From: Nematostella vectensis
Taxonomy: Eukaryota; Cnidaria; Anthozoa; Actiniaria; Edwardsiidae
Assembly (NCBI RefSeq): GCF_932526225.1
Contig: NC_064041.1
Coordinates: 2,428,699-2,492,698 of the forward strand
Direction of reading: 5' to 3'
Length of the DNA: 64,000 nucleotides
A program made the position numbers and the translations under genes. A model generated the notes under the pieces. That model searched no databases, was not told the DNA's origin, and saw nothing but the letters and a program-made list of their open reading frames with translations. Of the stretch, positions 10,929 to 24,300 are shown piece by piece. The stretch's first letter is position 1; the number at the start of each line of letters is the position of its first letter.

Positions 10929-13900
10929 ATGGCGGCTGCGGTAGAAACACTAAATCCTCTCTCTGACTTCGTAATCGGTATTTGGAAGCAGAAATATCAT
11001 TTATAAGTTTTTAAGGGCTCATTTAATAAGTGTTTAATGCACTGGTTTCTTCTATGTTCTAGATACTGGAAATTTGATTAAGGTTCTAGAAGGTACAGAC
11101 GGCGATCCCGACAAGAGAGTGCGTCTCGTTCATAGATTGCGAGAATTATTTTTAGGTAAATACAATTCGTATAATTAACCGACACAATATCCTCAATTCT
11201 GGTTGATGACATGATGTACGTTTTCCAAGTAACTGCACTGCATTAAATTTATTTAGTGAATTCAAACTACTGTAACTTGTTTTATTGTTGTGTTTGCAAA
11301 TGTGACATTTTGGTGTGATTATGAAATTATAGAGGTTGTACAACAAGACTTGATGTGTGATATATCACCTTGCTTCTGGAGAAACTTTGATGTCTCTTCT
11401 CAGGTACAATACAACAAGTTTGTTGATGTTTCCTATGATTTGATTCTTAACAAAGGTCATCCAGGCATAGTGGTTTTGTAGAAGATATTTTTAGAACTCA
11501 TAATTTAATGAACAAATCTCACTATTATTGACTTGGCATTTCATTGTCTCAAAAATGGATCAAAGTTAGATCCAATGTGCAAATTGCACATTGTACCACA
11601 AAGTCATTAATATTAATTTGTTTTTAATGAATTGAGGTCTAAAAATCCCTCCATTCAAATCATTTACACTACAGGTAGGGGGAGGGGATGTGTTAACTAC
11701 TCTGTCTGCTAGACCCCCCTGCACTAGCTCCTTCCTATTGCGAACAGCGAGCATTGCACTAAAACAAAGTGTGTGAAAACAATGCTTTTAGTGTGATAAT
11801 CCCACTTGTGATGTGGAATAACTAGATAGACTACAGACAAGCTGTAGAAAAAGCTAGATGGTCTGCGTAGCGTGTTGTAGACAAGCTATAAGGGGGGGGG
11901 TGAATAGGGGTATGTAAATCTGCCGATCCGCAACATTTTCGGGGCAAATCCGCCGATCCGCAGATATTTTTAGATCCGCACGGTTTGACAGATAAACAAT
12001 AGCATTGATTGAAATTCATTTAAAATCCGAAATTCGACCGTCACTGTCCGAAATCCATGTCCAAATTGTCAACAGATCCGTGATCCGCCGTATTTCCAAA
12101 ATCCACCAATCCGCTGAAATAATCATCAAAATCCGTAATCCGTGAGCATTTCGGGGCTGAATCCGCCGATCCGCGAACCTATTCACCCCCCCCCCCCCCC
12201 TATAAATCAACAAAGGTCAAAGAAGTATATTGTATGCCTCTTTGAAACAAAGTTGTCGACATTTCGAGCATCAACCCTTTATTAGAGCAAAAGAAACAGT
12301 AGTTACATCAGTGTTAAACATACTGTTTTAACCTTTATTCCTTACTAGGAATTAGTGATTAGTCTCCCATATTGACATAAACAATTTATAAGCTTATTAA
12401 TAAAAGATATTGTGTATTAGTGTGTCTTTTATGTATGTGAAACTTGCTTATTGAATATTCTACAGTATATTTCTTAGAGAGAGAAGAACTTAAAAAAAAA
12501 CACCCAAAACAAAAAAGTATTTTTCTACTGTAGATTTGTAAAATCTTTGACTTTTCGCACATGAAATTTATGCCTGTGCACCTGTAAGCTCCTCGGCAAA
12601 TAAAATCCTGGCTGCAGTACATGTCTGTTACTCACGTATTATTTTCTCTTTTATAGGACACTTGTTCCAGTGAAGTTCTTGTGTCGGCAGTGAAAGAATT
12701 ACATGATAGACTACTGCTCTACCAACCATCTCTAGATTTGCTACATTCTCTGAGTATATCACTAAACCTTATTGTCAGGTAAAAGATTAAACACAATTAG
12801 AGTACAGTGAAATAAAATGAAGATAGCATGGCACATATTATGACATCATTGTGCTTCTGTTTTGAGGAAAGATACATTATGTCATTGTTAATTTGCTCTA
12901 TTTTCAGAGATTTAAAACAGCAGTTCCAGTCCCTGATCAGGGTTGTGTTATTTACCAATGCTCCAGAAAACTTTAATAGTTTGGTTGAAGACTATTACTG
13001 CCAAGCTTTCAGAGCATATAGCACAGTTCACAGTCAGAAGAATAAAGATTCTTCTATGAATGGTAGATATCCTCTAAATATCTCAAGACATAACCCAAGG
13101 CCTTAGACAAATAAGATAAACAATATTAATGCTGTATGTTACACTTTTGAACAGGACAGTGCCATTTTTGTTATATTGCCTTGGTCATTATTTCAGTAAT
13201 GTCTCTGTTGGACGCAACCTAAAGCTCAAAGATGATTTCTGTAACTATTTCTTGAGTAGAAGATGTGAGCTTTTCAGTGCATTTTTAAAATGATTTGACA
13301 GATTTAATTTAATTTTTGACCTATTTGCAATCCCTGAGCATCCTGTGCATTTCACAGGGAACATAAGAGCCACCAGCCCTATCAGCACCACTTTCTAACA
13401 GGGGGGGGGGGGATGGTAAGCAGCAGCCTCTGGGTAGGGTAGTTAGGATGCCAATTAACCTCCGGTAGGAATGCACTCTTTAGTAGATAAAACACATCAG
13501 GATAAAATATCACTAGAGAAGTATTTTTCTAAAATATCCGGTTGAATAAACTGTTTTATTTTATTGCCCTCGAGAAAACCCTGTCCTCAATTAAAAGCCA
13601 CAGCTGAGTGACAATTAAATAAATGCCACTATGACTGCATGGTAATAACAGCCTGTATTTCTTTAATCTACAGATGGTAGTGACGATGAGGATGAAGTAT
13701 CTCTTGTTTGTCCAGGGTGTGCGAAAGAATCTGAGGATTGTGGCTGCAAACAAATACTGGTGCAGTTCACACAGCTCAATTCCTGGTTAAACTCTATAGG
13801 ACTCCTGCAGAAAGTGGCGGGAGCAGCCCATGTCGCTGTTATTCATAAAATGGTATTTACATACAGTACATAAGTACAGTGGGATATTTTTATACTGTAA

Positions 13901-15352
13901 GACATAATGGAAAACATGATGTGACACTTCAAATAAGCCCATTTCACATCTAATAAGGCGGAGAATTCCTCTGAGCACTTAAAGCAAACAAAATATCAAG
14001 TGCAACTTTTTTTAAATTGATGCGACTTTTTGTAAAGTGTCATTGAAATTTGAGCTTTTCGTCCCTGAGCTGATACAAAGGGCAATGATGATCAAGGAAA
14101 AATTATCTTAAAAAGCCAAAATCTGGTTATGTGCACTTCAGACTCACATTATTTGTGTTTGAAAAATCAGTCTGTAATACAAGAAACCTATAGCCACTGA
14201 AAAAATTGTGTCTTCTCTCTCTATCTGTGCGTATTGTGCGTTTTCCAGGTTTTTTCGTCATGTCATGCTGTAATGACATGGCTAGGGAGCAATAAATGAT
14301 ATTATTAAACCAAATTGGTTACCTTTATCATCATATATTTTATAATAAATTTTATGATTTTATGATAAAAATCGTTAAATTGGAAAAAATTATTTATGTT
14401 TTGAAATTCTTCACAGATAGAACTATTTTTTATTGAATTGCAGTGTGAATTGATCAGTAGAAGGCTTTAAAAAATGTTTTGTTCTGTGATAATTTATCAG
14501 TTTCCTGCTATTGTGCATTAAGTACATATTTCGGGGCATACCTTAATGTTTTCTTAGCATTTTTTCCATCAAATATTCATAATGTGTGAAAACATGTATT
14601 ATTTTTTTAAGATAAAAGAGAGAATCGAACAAAAGTGTAAAGGTGAATTTGAGAGTTCATTCCTTCAGCCTTTGGAGAACTGGATGGACACAGAACTTTA
14701 TCATTGGCTGTTTGCAATTTTAGGTAAAGTGTTTTTTACATTTATATGATCTGGATAATGCACATAAGGTAAAGGGTTTCAGGTTTTACATTTTGAAATG
14801 GATAATGCACATAAAATATTTTCTTATCCTATAGTGTATGTATGGACTGCTTAAAAATTTTATTTGATTCTGTAAAAATCTTGCCTTAGCAATCCTAACC
14901 CCAATCATTGATTAAACTTATATATATATATATATAAGTATGTATATATATTCTGACAGAAAGTAATGCAAGGAAGTCTGAAAAAATTCTGAAAACCTGA
15001 CATTGTATTGGTGTATAGAGGGTTATCACTCATGTTCTATTAGCCTGATGTTGCCAATGCCGAATAAAGAGAAAGGCAGAGCAACCAATCTAATGATGGT
15101 CTTCTCACAAATCTTAACAATGAGACCCAGATCAGAGGAACAATAAAACCAAGTGTTTTAGACCTTCATCTTATCCAGCAATTGAATGAGGTCTTTTATT
15201 GCACCGTTGATGTATTGAAATTGAAGCTGATATGCTAAGTTTGATTGTGTTTATTTTATGCATGCAGGTGATGGCTGTGCTGGCTCTCAACATGTGGAAG
15301 AATGGAAGCCAAGGCTCAAGTACTTTATGTACAAAACATATGCAGACCTAAG
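10929..15352 (+). CDS. ANAPC2: ANAPC2 exons 1-8 (N-terminal cullin repeats, residues 1-288)
   Basis: Exon 1 encodes MAAAVETLNPLSDFVI. Exon 3 encodes EVVQQDLMCDISPCFW, matching the vertebrate segment EVLQNDL-----PEFW. Exon 6 has a Cys-rich patch, CPGCAKESEDCGCKQ, also present in vertebrate APC2 and possibly metal-binding. Exon 7 contains KERIEQKCKGEFESSFLQPL and exon 8 ends KPRLKYFMYKTYADLR. These helical repeats form the long N-terminal stalk that contacts the APC/C platform subunits. The residue ranges follow from exon lengths 49, 93, 71, 122, 155, 179, 112 and 85. Confidence 0.95.
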
Positions 15353-18300
15353 GTAACTCAAAAAAGTTTTTAGGTACATGCTTGTACGATATTGTTTTTG
15401 TTTGACATACTGTGCTCTTTCTATTACAATAAATGTTTATCAGTAAAAATGTAAAAACAAATCAAATTTAGAATGGTGTATCGTCCTATTTATATAACCC
15501 ACAAAATAATGATTCATGATACTGTAAAATAGAAAAAAAAACTTATTTATTATTTGGGGTATTATAGCCATGAAACATTTTAATAAGCCATTGATATTTT
15601 TCAAATGGAAGCAAATATTGGGAAAATGTGAGTGTTTTTCGTTATTGAAATACCTGGGATAACCATTTTTAGTAAAACATAGCTATTCATACCATACAGT
15701 AATTTCTGGAATAATTGCCTGAATAAGCGCCTCCTTAAAGGGCTTTAGACTCCAATGATTAGGGGGGCTGTACACAGTACAATACATCAGAACAAAAGTA
15801 ATAGAAACTGACAGAAATACCATCCACAACATTTTATTATTAGAAGCTTGTTTTGTTATGGTACTGGGAGAAGTTTTACTTCCTGTACATTGTAAAAAGT
15901 AAATTTTATCTAGAGATAATACAGATTTTGAAAAAAGCGTTTCCTTTTATAAACCCCTTCCCCAAATATATGGCCCTTATCTTGGACATGAACAATTAGA
16001 TAAGTGCCCCTGTATATATTTGAGCAAAGATTACCTGTCATTGACTAGAAGGGCTCAACTTGATGGGCTTACTCTAACAACCTTTGGATTAGTTTTTCAA
16101 ATCCCCACAAGTCTATTCTTGGACCCTCCTTTCTCGCATATTTTTTCTTTAGAATTTGAGCAAATCTGCAGGTGGTGGGTTTGACCTTTGTCACCATGAT
16201 GAACATCCTTGATTTTTTTTTTAATAAGTTGTTAAACTCCCAAGGATCTATTCTTGAACTCTTTTCTATTTCCTACAACACCATAGTTGGCCAAATAAAA
16301 GGTGTCTGATTACCATTCTACTGAAAAGAAAACATCAAACAAACACTACATTCGTTTAGATTCAGTAGGTTTTCTACCCCAAGAAGCTATGCGACCCTCT
16401 TCACTGAAATATTTCTCGATCTCGTCGTCCTTGCCATCGTCAACGTCCTTGCTTAACACATTGACCCCTCAACCGGCCTGTACCGGCTTTGGGAAGTACC
16501 CACAACCCAAAAAATTCATAAATTCAAAATAAACACAACAAGATGAAGATACTCAGGCATCAGTCTAAGGGATGAATGGTCTTGCAGATATGTATCCAAC
16601 CAAGGTGTTGACATCTACTCTTAAGCCAAATAATAGCACAGGTTCTTTGACAAATCTCAAATCGAACAAGGAGAGAAAAGCAGAATCACCCCTCTCAATA
16701 AAACGCTCAAAATACCACACAAGGGAGAGAGATCAGCAAACACAGCTCAAGACACAAATAGATACCTTTATTCTGATCCTCCAGGTACATTTCCTTGGCC
16801 TCAAAACACAATGTCCATTCCTTGAAGGATTGTACAACCACGAAAATATCTTTACGTATTGCAAAGCATTTTGGGAGATCCAGGGGAAAATTCACGAGGG
16901 GAGGGCCAGTCAACACTCCTCTCCCCAAAGTCAGATGGTTTTTTATAAGTCTTTTCACCCCGAAGCCAAACAAATCAATTCCAGGTCATACAGACCCAGA
17001 ATAGCAGTGTAAACAATTTTGGAATCAATTTGGTTTCAGAAAAGACAGCATTTAGGAGAGCTGTGGTGATTCATTAGACAATTATTTTCTCATCCGGGCA
17101 AAGCCAAACAAGAAAAAAATCATCATGAATCCACCTTTGCTTGCAAATATCCATAAGCAAAGCACTCAATTATGCCCCAAAAGACTTCATGATGTCCTGA
17201 GACACTCTCCTAATATGCTCATAGCTGTATTTTTGATGAAAAATACAAGCAACCATCAACTTGTGCTGGCTTCAGCACAATTGACAAGGGAATAAAAGTG
17301 GGGACCGCAAAGCACTGTTGGAAAGCTTGGATACCGCTGACTAGGTGCAGCTGTGTTTGACTTTGACGGGCTGTATAAAACTCAGAATAGGGGGGGAGGT
17401 ATCTGTTTTCAGTCTGTTTTTTGTAAATTCAGCTCCAAAAAAGCCAGGAGTCAATGGGTTAAGTCCCTATTTTAGCTAGACGACCAAATACTTGTAGTCG
17501 TGATCACAGTCAACTTAGGGGAACCAACTACCTGGACATTCTGTACTGTGTTTGATAGGCATCGATTACCTTTCAGGATCGGAGAGCTGTTCAGTATCAT
17601 TGTTGAATTTCCCGACTCAACTCCAGCAATACAAGACCTTAAGGTAGGGACTGTATGTAAGAACCTTACAGTAAATGTATAAGACATTTTCCAAAACGAT
17701 AACCTTGAAAAAGCAGCAGTTCTTATATGTGGAGAACCACTCTACTCGTTCTCCAGCCCAAGTAGCATCATGTATGCCAAAGCAGCATTGCTAACACTAC
17801 ATACTGTCAAGTGGCGCTTGGATTGTTGAATTTTACATAAAAACGCTTTGTGAGTTCCCTCCGCTACAAACAACTTGTTAGAGGACATATTCTCATTGTA
17901 TACACTATTTTGCGGAATAAGAATTTTACGACAGTAACGTAATAAGGTGGTGTGACGAGGAATCATACTCGGGATACTTAGGTAAATGCTTTAAATTTGT
18001 CTTTTTGATTTTAACTATGATAGTGACTTCTATTTGTTTTACATTCGAGCGGGCCTTTTATTTTTGCTTGAGAAACTCATATCTATGTCATCTCTGCTAA
18101 GCCTGCAAAGCTAGACTCAAGTCGAAGCAATGGCACGTAGATGATATTCCAAGTTATCTGATTGACCGTGCAATGTCGTACGATCTGCTAAGCCAATAAA
18201 ATATAGAAGGCGGGCCCCTCTTTTTAATTCCGCAGACATGCATGTTCTAGAGAGAGTAGTCCTGTTTTTGTTTCTGTTTTTTTCTGTCTTTAATTTTTTT

Positions 18301-21300
18301 CTCGGGCCTTCTAAAATGACTGTATGCAAAAGCACACGTGAAATATTGTCCTGATTGTTTCTTTATTTTTTCCAGGAGTGTTTGGAGATGACCAATCAAC
18401 GAGGACAACTTGTCAATTCTCTTCGAGAAGCGTATGTCCATTTTTTTCAAAGTATTTGAGTCGTGTGTAGGCATTGGTATGTATAACAATAAAAGACAGA
18501 AGAGAACGAGATGTTTGATATTTTGCATGATACTAGTGTATTTAGCTTCTAACCTTTACCCGGATGAAGTTGAATTAATACGAAACAAAGCTATGTACCC
18601 TTCGATAAGAGTAGGCTCATTTATTTATTACATTTTTTTTATCTTATCACTGATGTTATTGTTCCATCCTGGCGCAAATACGTCTCTGATATTGTCCCAA
18701 TAGCTTTTATATTATTACTGATGTTATCTCAATGACATATATTATCACTGATGTTATCCCAATACCTGTTATCTTATCATTGATGTTATCCCAATACCTG
18801 TTATCTTATCATTGATGTTATCCCAATACCTGTTATCTTATCATTGATGTTATCCCAATACCTGTTATCTTATCATTGATGTTATCCCAATACCTGTTAT
18901 CTTATCATTGATGTTATCCCAATACCTGTTATCTTATCATTGATGTTATCCCAATACCTGTTATCTTATCACTGATGTTATCCCAATACCTGTTATCTTA
19001 TCATTGATGTTACCCCAAAACGCTGTCATAGGTTTGAGACAAGGCTGCTCCACCCCGGCGCAAATACGTCTTTGATATTGTCCCAATACGTGTCCGCCAT
19101 CAGGAGCCTACATGTGCTGGACCCCACTGGTGTGATACTAGAGAATGTATGCGAACCCGTCAGGCAGTACTTAAGGTGATGGCTTTTCCTTTGCTTTCTT
19201 CTTATTACGGAGTGCTATCTTTGAATAATTGTTTTTAAAATACTTTTTAAATTATGTTCTCGGTCCGAAACCCCCATCTTTGATTGCTTTTTTCCGTGTT
19301 GCATATCGTCCTGGGATTCCAAAGTAGGCTGGCAGAGTACATAAAGGATATTACACGGTGGCGCAAAGATAATATGAAGTTTATTTTCGAGTGGTGGAAA
19401 AAAATCTTTTTAAGTTTCTGGTAAAACACTACTTTCCATAGAATAATACATATTATATCACAACACTCATGTTCTGTTCGAATGAGATATGGGAATAATA
19501 ATAATGGTTGACTATAGGACTAAGCGACTATAGGACTAAGCGACTAGGATTGCCCCCCCCCCCCCCCCCAACCTTACATGGCCTGCAACGGCTCGGAGAG
19601 ATACAGTAGATACAAGAGATACAGTCAGTTTAAATGCTAATCTGGACGCTGTGTTAGACTCAGATTTGCATAAAGAGAGACAAGCTGAACCAACGCCTCG
19701 CAATGGAATAGCCGATACCTTATACCGGGAAAAACAAGAGCTGCTTAATATTTTAAGGTACCTAGCTGGGCAAGGTATGAAGTCGAATGAAACCGAGTTC
19801 AAGCAAACAAAAATCGAAATGGCCTGGTGCTCTACACCAACCGGAACGCAAGCATAGAAGTGCTGTAATCAGACTCTTTTACGAGCTATCATCTGCCAAA
19901 GGTCTTCAGTCTCTGATAAAAGAAGCCAAGAAATACGCAAGTGAACTTTACCTGTCACTCGAGCTCACATACCTAGAAAAGACGGAGAGACCATCGCCAC
20001 ACAAAAGATTGGCTCCACATTACGGAAGATAGCTGATGGCGCAAGGTAAAATAAGATTGAAGAAGAAAAATGGCAATGAAAGTTACTCAAAAGCAGGTGG
20101 GAAGATCTGGATAGACCAGGCTGCTTCGCATGGACGAGGAAGTGGCGAGATGCCCACACCCACACCATTGCAGGCACAGTGCAGGTGTACGAGCAGCAAG
20201 TTCCAACCAAGCTCTACTCAGCTAGGAGGACACCTCTCTAGCTGATGATATCATGTGTAGATTGTGCGGTACACTTGCAGTGAGCTTAGCACACCTTCTC
20301 GCGGGTTGCCCAGCTTTTGCCCAAAACAAGCAATACATAATGCAGTACTACCTGAAGCTAATAGAAGCAACACCTCCATGGTACTCTGCTATAGCGCCGA
20401 AACCCGTTTACGAAACCCAGGATGCCAAAGCAATTTGAGACATTCCAGTGTTTACAGAACACCCCAATGTACGACGGAACAGGATTGACGCTAGCCTGCT
20501 TGCAGACGGTACTCAGTGTTATCATCGCGGAAAGCCCGCTCCGTTTGGTGATCGGTCGCCATCTTGTATTTTAACCGCGTGGCTCCTGGGGGCGAGCGCA
20601 AAAACGGACGCAGGGCTAGATTGACGCACGCATTACAGACCACAAGCGAAACGAAGCCCTAGCGGTGGAGATAATGTACCCTTGGATGGAGAACACAACG
20701 AAGAAAGATAAGTAAAAACGATTAAGTATGGCCCGCTGAGATTGGAACTGAAGAATACCCCGGCCACAACATCAAGCAACAAAACATCGTGATAGAACCC
20801 CTGGGAGGTTGGTCCCAAGAAGTAAACACCTCGAGATATTCGGTGCGCGGATGCAAAAGCAGTTATCTCCAACTCGTAAAATATAGCAAGGACGCTGAAA
20901 GTGCTAAGGGAACTAAGGGAAAGGTCATTATTTATCGGGGGGGGGGGGGGGGGGGGCTGCTAAGTAGAATTTTATCTGGTTCAAAAATTTCGCCCCCCCC
21001 CCCCCCAGTCTAACGCACAAAAAAGGGGACCCTCCCCCAAAAGGCAACCAAAAAAGAAAAAAAATGGGTGTCGTGCTGTACAAACAAAGAAAGGGGATTG
21101 GGCACAAAAATATATGCTTTATATTTTGTTTACCAAATATGGCCTGAATGACGTCATTTCAAATTCAAATTTTGGGCAGCTGGGAGACAGACACCGCCTC
21201 CCTCCCCCTTCACGCCAAATAATTGTGGGTGAGGGGGGAGGGACTGACTTAGACATGCCCATAAAATGCAAAATGCACCACCAAGCCAGGAGTGTAAATA

Positions 21301-24300
21301 ATATTGTATAGGGGGGGGGGTCTGGGGGCATGCTACCCATAAAAATTTTGACATTTTCGAATATATGAATAGCTAATTTTTGTCAAAACCTAAATGGAAA
21401 ATAGCTTCATTAGCTCCTTCCCTACTGAAATCTTATTTAGATATCTTTTCATACCACCAACCCGAAAAGTTAGTCGGGGAGGGTGACTTTGACATCAGTT
21501 GAAATTCGTAAACAACAACAACAACAACAATGATAATAATGTACAAAAGGGAAAGCGCGAACTTTAACTAACTAATTAATAAGATAAAATTAATTATTAA
21601 CATGTGGCCAGCGAGTCTAGATACAGGAGTAGCCCGGATCATAAAACAAGTTTAGATGTTCAAAATACAAGTCATAATAATTCGAAAATTTCAAGGCTAC
21701 AAACTTATACGAACTTATTGGCAAAAGAGAATTTACATATATAATTCCAAAGTTGTACGATTCTGTTTAAAGGTAGTGGTTCTGCCGCTTGCCGGTTTAG
21801 TGAGCTTGGGAGTAAACCACATTGCATTTGCTTGTTTCTTCTATAAGTTTATTGTAAGGGCAGCTGCTACCTCTTTGTTGGCTCGACATTTTTGTTCAAA
21901 ATGGAAGAATGTCGATCAACCAATTTCCTTGTTTTTATTATTATTTTTTTAAATACAACCGACTATTGGCAAGAAATTAACCAAGATTTAAGTCTGTTAC
22001 CTAACGATACTTACGATATTGTTTGAAATATTTGATGTTTTAATTAGCCGATTGAAGTAGATGCTCCGTGTGAATATTTTGCAGGGCCGGTTCCTAGAAA
22101 GTAAGTCAACGCTTAACCAGAGATCAATACCCTTTTTATCCAGTCAAATGTCAAGATAGCCGTATTAATACCTAGGCTTGCGCTAACCTGCTTTCTAGGA
22201 ACCGGCCCCGGGCGTTCAAAATGGCGGCATGGCTGGCCTTGTTTAAAGTCTAACATGTATTTACAGAACCCGTGAAGACACAGTACGGTGCATCGTATCC
22301 AGCTTAACTGACGAGAATACTACAGAACTTGCCGAGGTAGGAAAACATCTCCGTAAACTTTCAATGAGACATCCTCGAGTTGACATTTTGACCATACGCG
22401 TACTATGACGCGGTCAGTATTAATATTCGACGGATAGAAACTCAAATAAAAAGTCCTCTTATAAAGCGCGCTCCTGTCCCAGGCGTTTTAATCGGGTTCC
22501 CTGTGGATGATGAAAGTTGCGACGTCACAGGAAATTGTGCTCCGTGGGTGAGCACGTCCCAGCCTCTACGCTGCCACACGGTTTATCTCCGGTTGATCGT
22601 TCCATGTATAGTAAAGAACTATATATAACAATAATAAACTGTGATGGCTGATAAGAACTGTATAACGGTAATATACTGTGATGGCTGGTGTTATTGACCA
22701 TGGCCAGTCATACCGGTAATTGACTGTGATGACTGGTAGTATTCCCATGTGTAATTGATCGCTGTCCAGTGTTCGCCTGTAGTTAAGAACTAAATGACAA
22801 AAATTGCTTGTGATGGCTGGTAGTATTCCCATGTCTGATTGATTGCCAGGTGTCTGTCAAATTCTGTGGCCGTAGCGTTGTTCAGTTGGCACATGCCGTT
22901 TTCTCGCGCGCTGTAGTTGACCGACTTGCATCTTTTGTCATCTACCAGACAATAGTCGATGCACTCATGAGGGGAGGGAACTTCAGTTTCAGTGTGGTAC
23001 ACATGATCGGTGAGACAATGACCAGGTATTTGCTCGAAGAGTGTGTCTGGTGCAACGATGTCGGAATCTGAACAAAGAAAGAATGAGACCTATGAATCCG
23101 AAAGTCTTTCATTCCCAGTAAAATAACTTTTTCAGGAGAAAAGCTTTTACCTGTTGCGAGGCATATTTTGAGGTTTGCATCTCGAGCTGGAAGACCTTTG
23201 AACTTGTAGACGTAAAATCCATAGCACTGTCGTATCTCTACTTTCGCCTTCTGCTCACAGCCACTCGCCCCACGAAGGCACAGCTCATGTTCAACTGATT
23301 CTAGAGCTCTTGCAGGGTGAGAACCCCTGATCCAAACATGGCAATCTGAAGTTGCTGGGCAAGTAGTCTTTATTTTCTTTGCCTTTTTACCATTGAATTT
23401 GTACCAGGTGTGGCTCTTAGCCTCGGTGAAATTCTTCAATATTTTATAACTAGAGCACATCTTGAGTAATTCTAAAAAAAATAAAATGTCACACGAACCA
23501 TAGTTAGTACTACTATTACTGCTACTTACTATACACACACTCACAATAAATATGTCAATACAGATCAAAACTTGCACCTAACTATAGTATAGTAAATAAT
23601 TAATATGCTTCTGAAAGAAAAAAAGAAAAAAAGACTACAACACTAAAACATAACATAACTGATACTACACTGTTAGTTTCAGAGAGTAGTTTTAACTCCA
23701 AAAAGGGAGTAAAACCCGAGGTACAAAATGACTCCCTTTTTGGAGTAATTTTTTACTCCCTTTTTTCTACTCTCTCAAGGGAGTAGATTTTACCCCTGTA
23801 GGGGAGTAACTAAAGGGAGTGATTTACTAGGTTGCTTGCTATTACTCCATTAAAGGAGTACAATTTACCCTCAAAATGGAGTTATTTTTTACTCCTTTTT
23901 TCCTACTCTCTCAGGGGAGTAAATTTTACCCACTTTAGGGGGTAGCTAAGTGGAGTAATTTACTAGGTTGCTTATTGTTACTCCATTAAAAGAGTACAAT
24001 TCACCCTCAAAATGGGAGTCAATTTTTACTCCCTATTTTATTTCCCCCTACTAATTGGGTAACTAAAGGGATGATTTCAACCCCCTCCCCCCTGTTTTTA
24101 CAAAATGGCCGTTTAAACTCCACATACTTCAGGGGTTAATACTGAAGAAATTAGAGTAATTTAGAAACACCAAGGAAAAGACGTTATTATGAATTTGACA
24201 AATCATTTAATTAAACAATTCAGTTTAAAAAATAACAAAAATATAAGTTGAAAAAATGTTTGAAAAATAATAGTCATTTGACATAAGGTATCCAGGACAA

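Noticed and set aside
16572-17012. 146-codon open frame on the plus strand
   Set aside because: It overlaps the dispersed repeat shared with 29.2-29.6 kb, has no splice context and no recognisable protein features.
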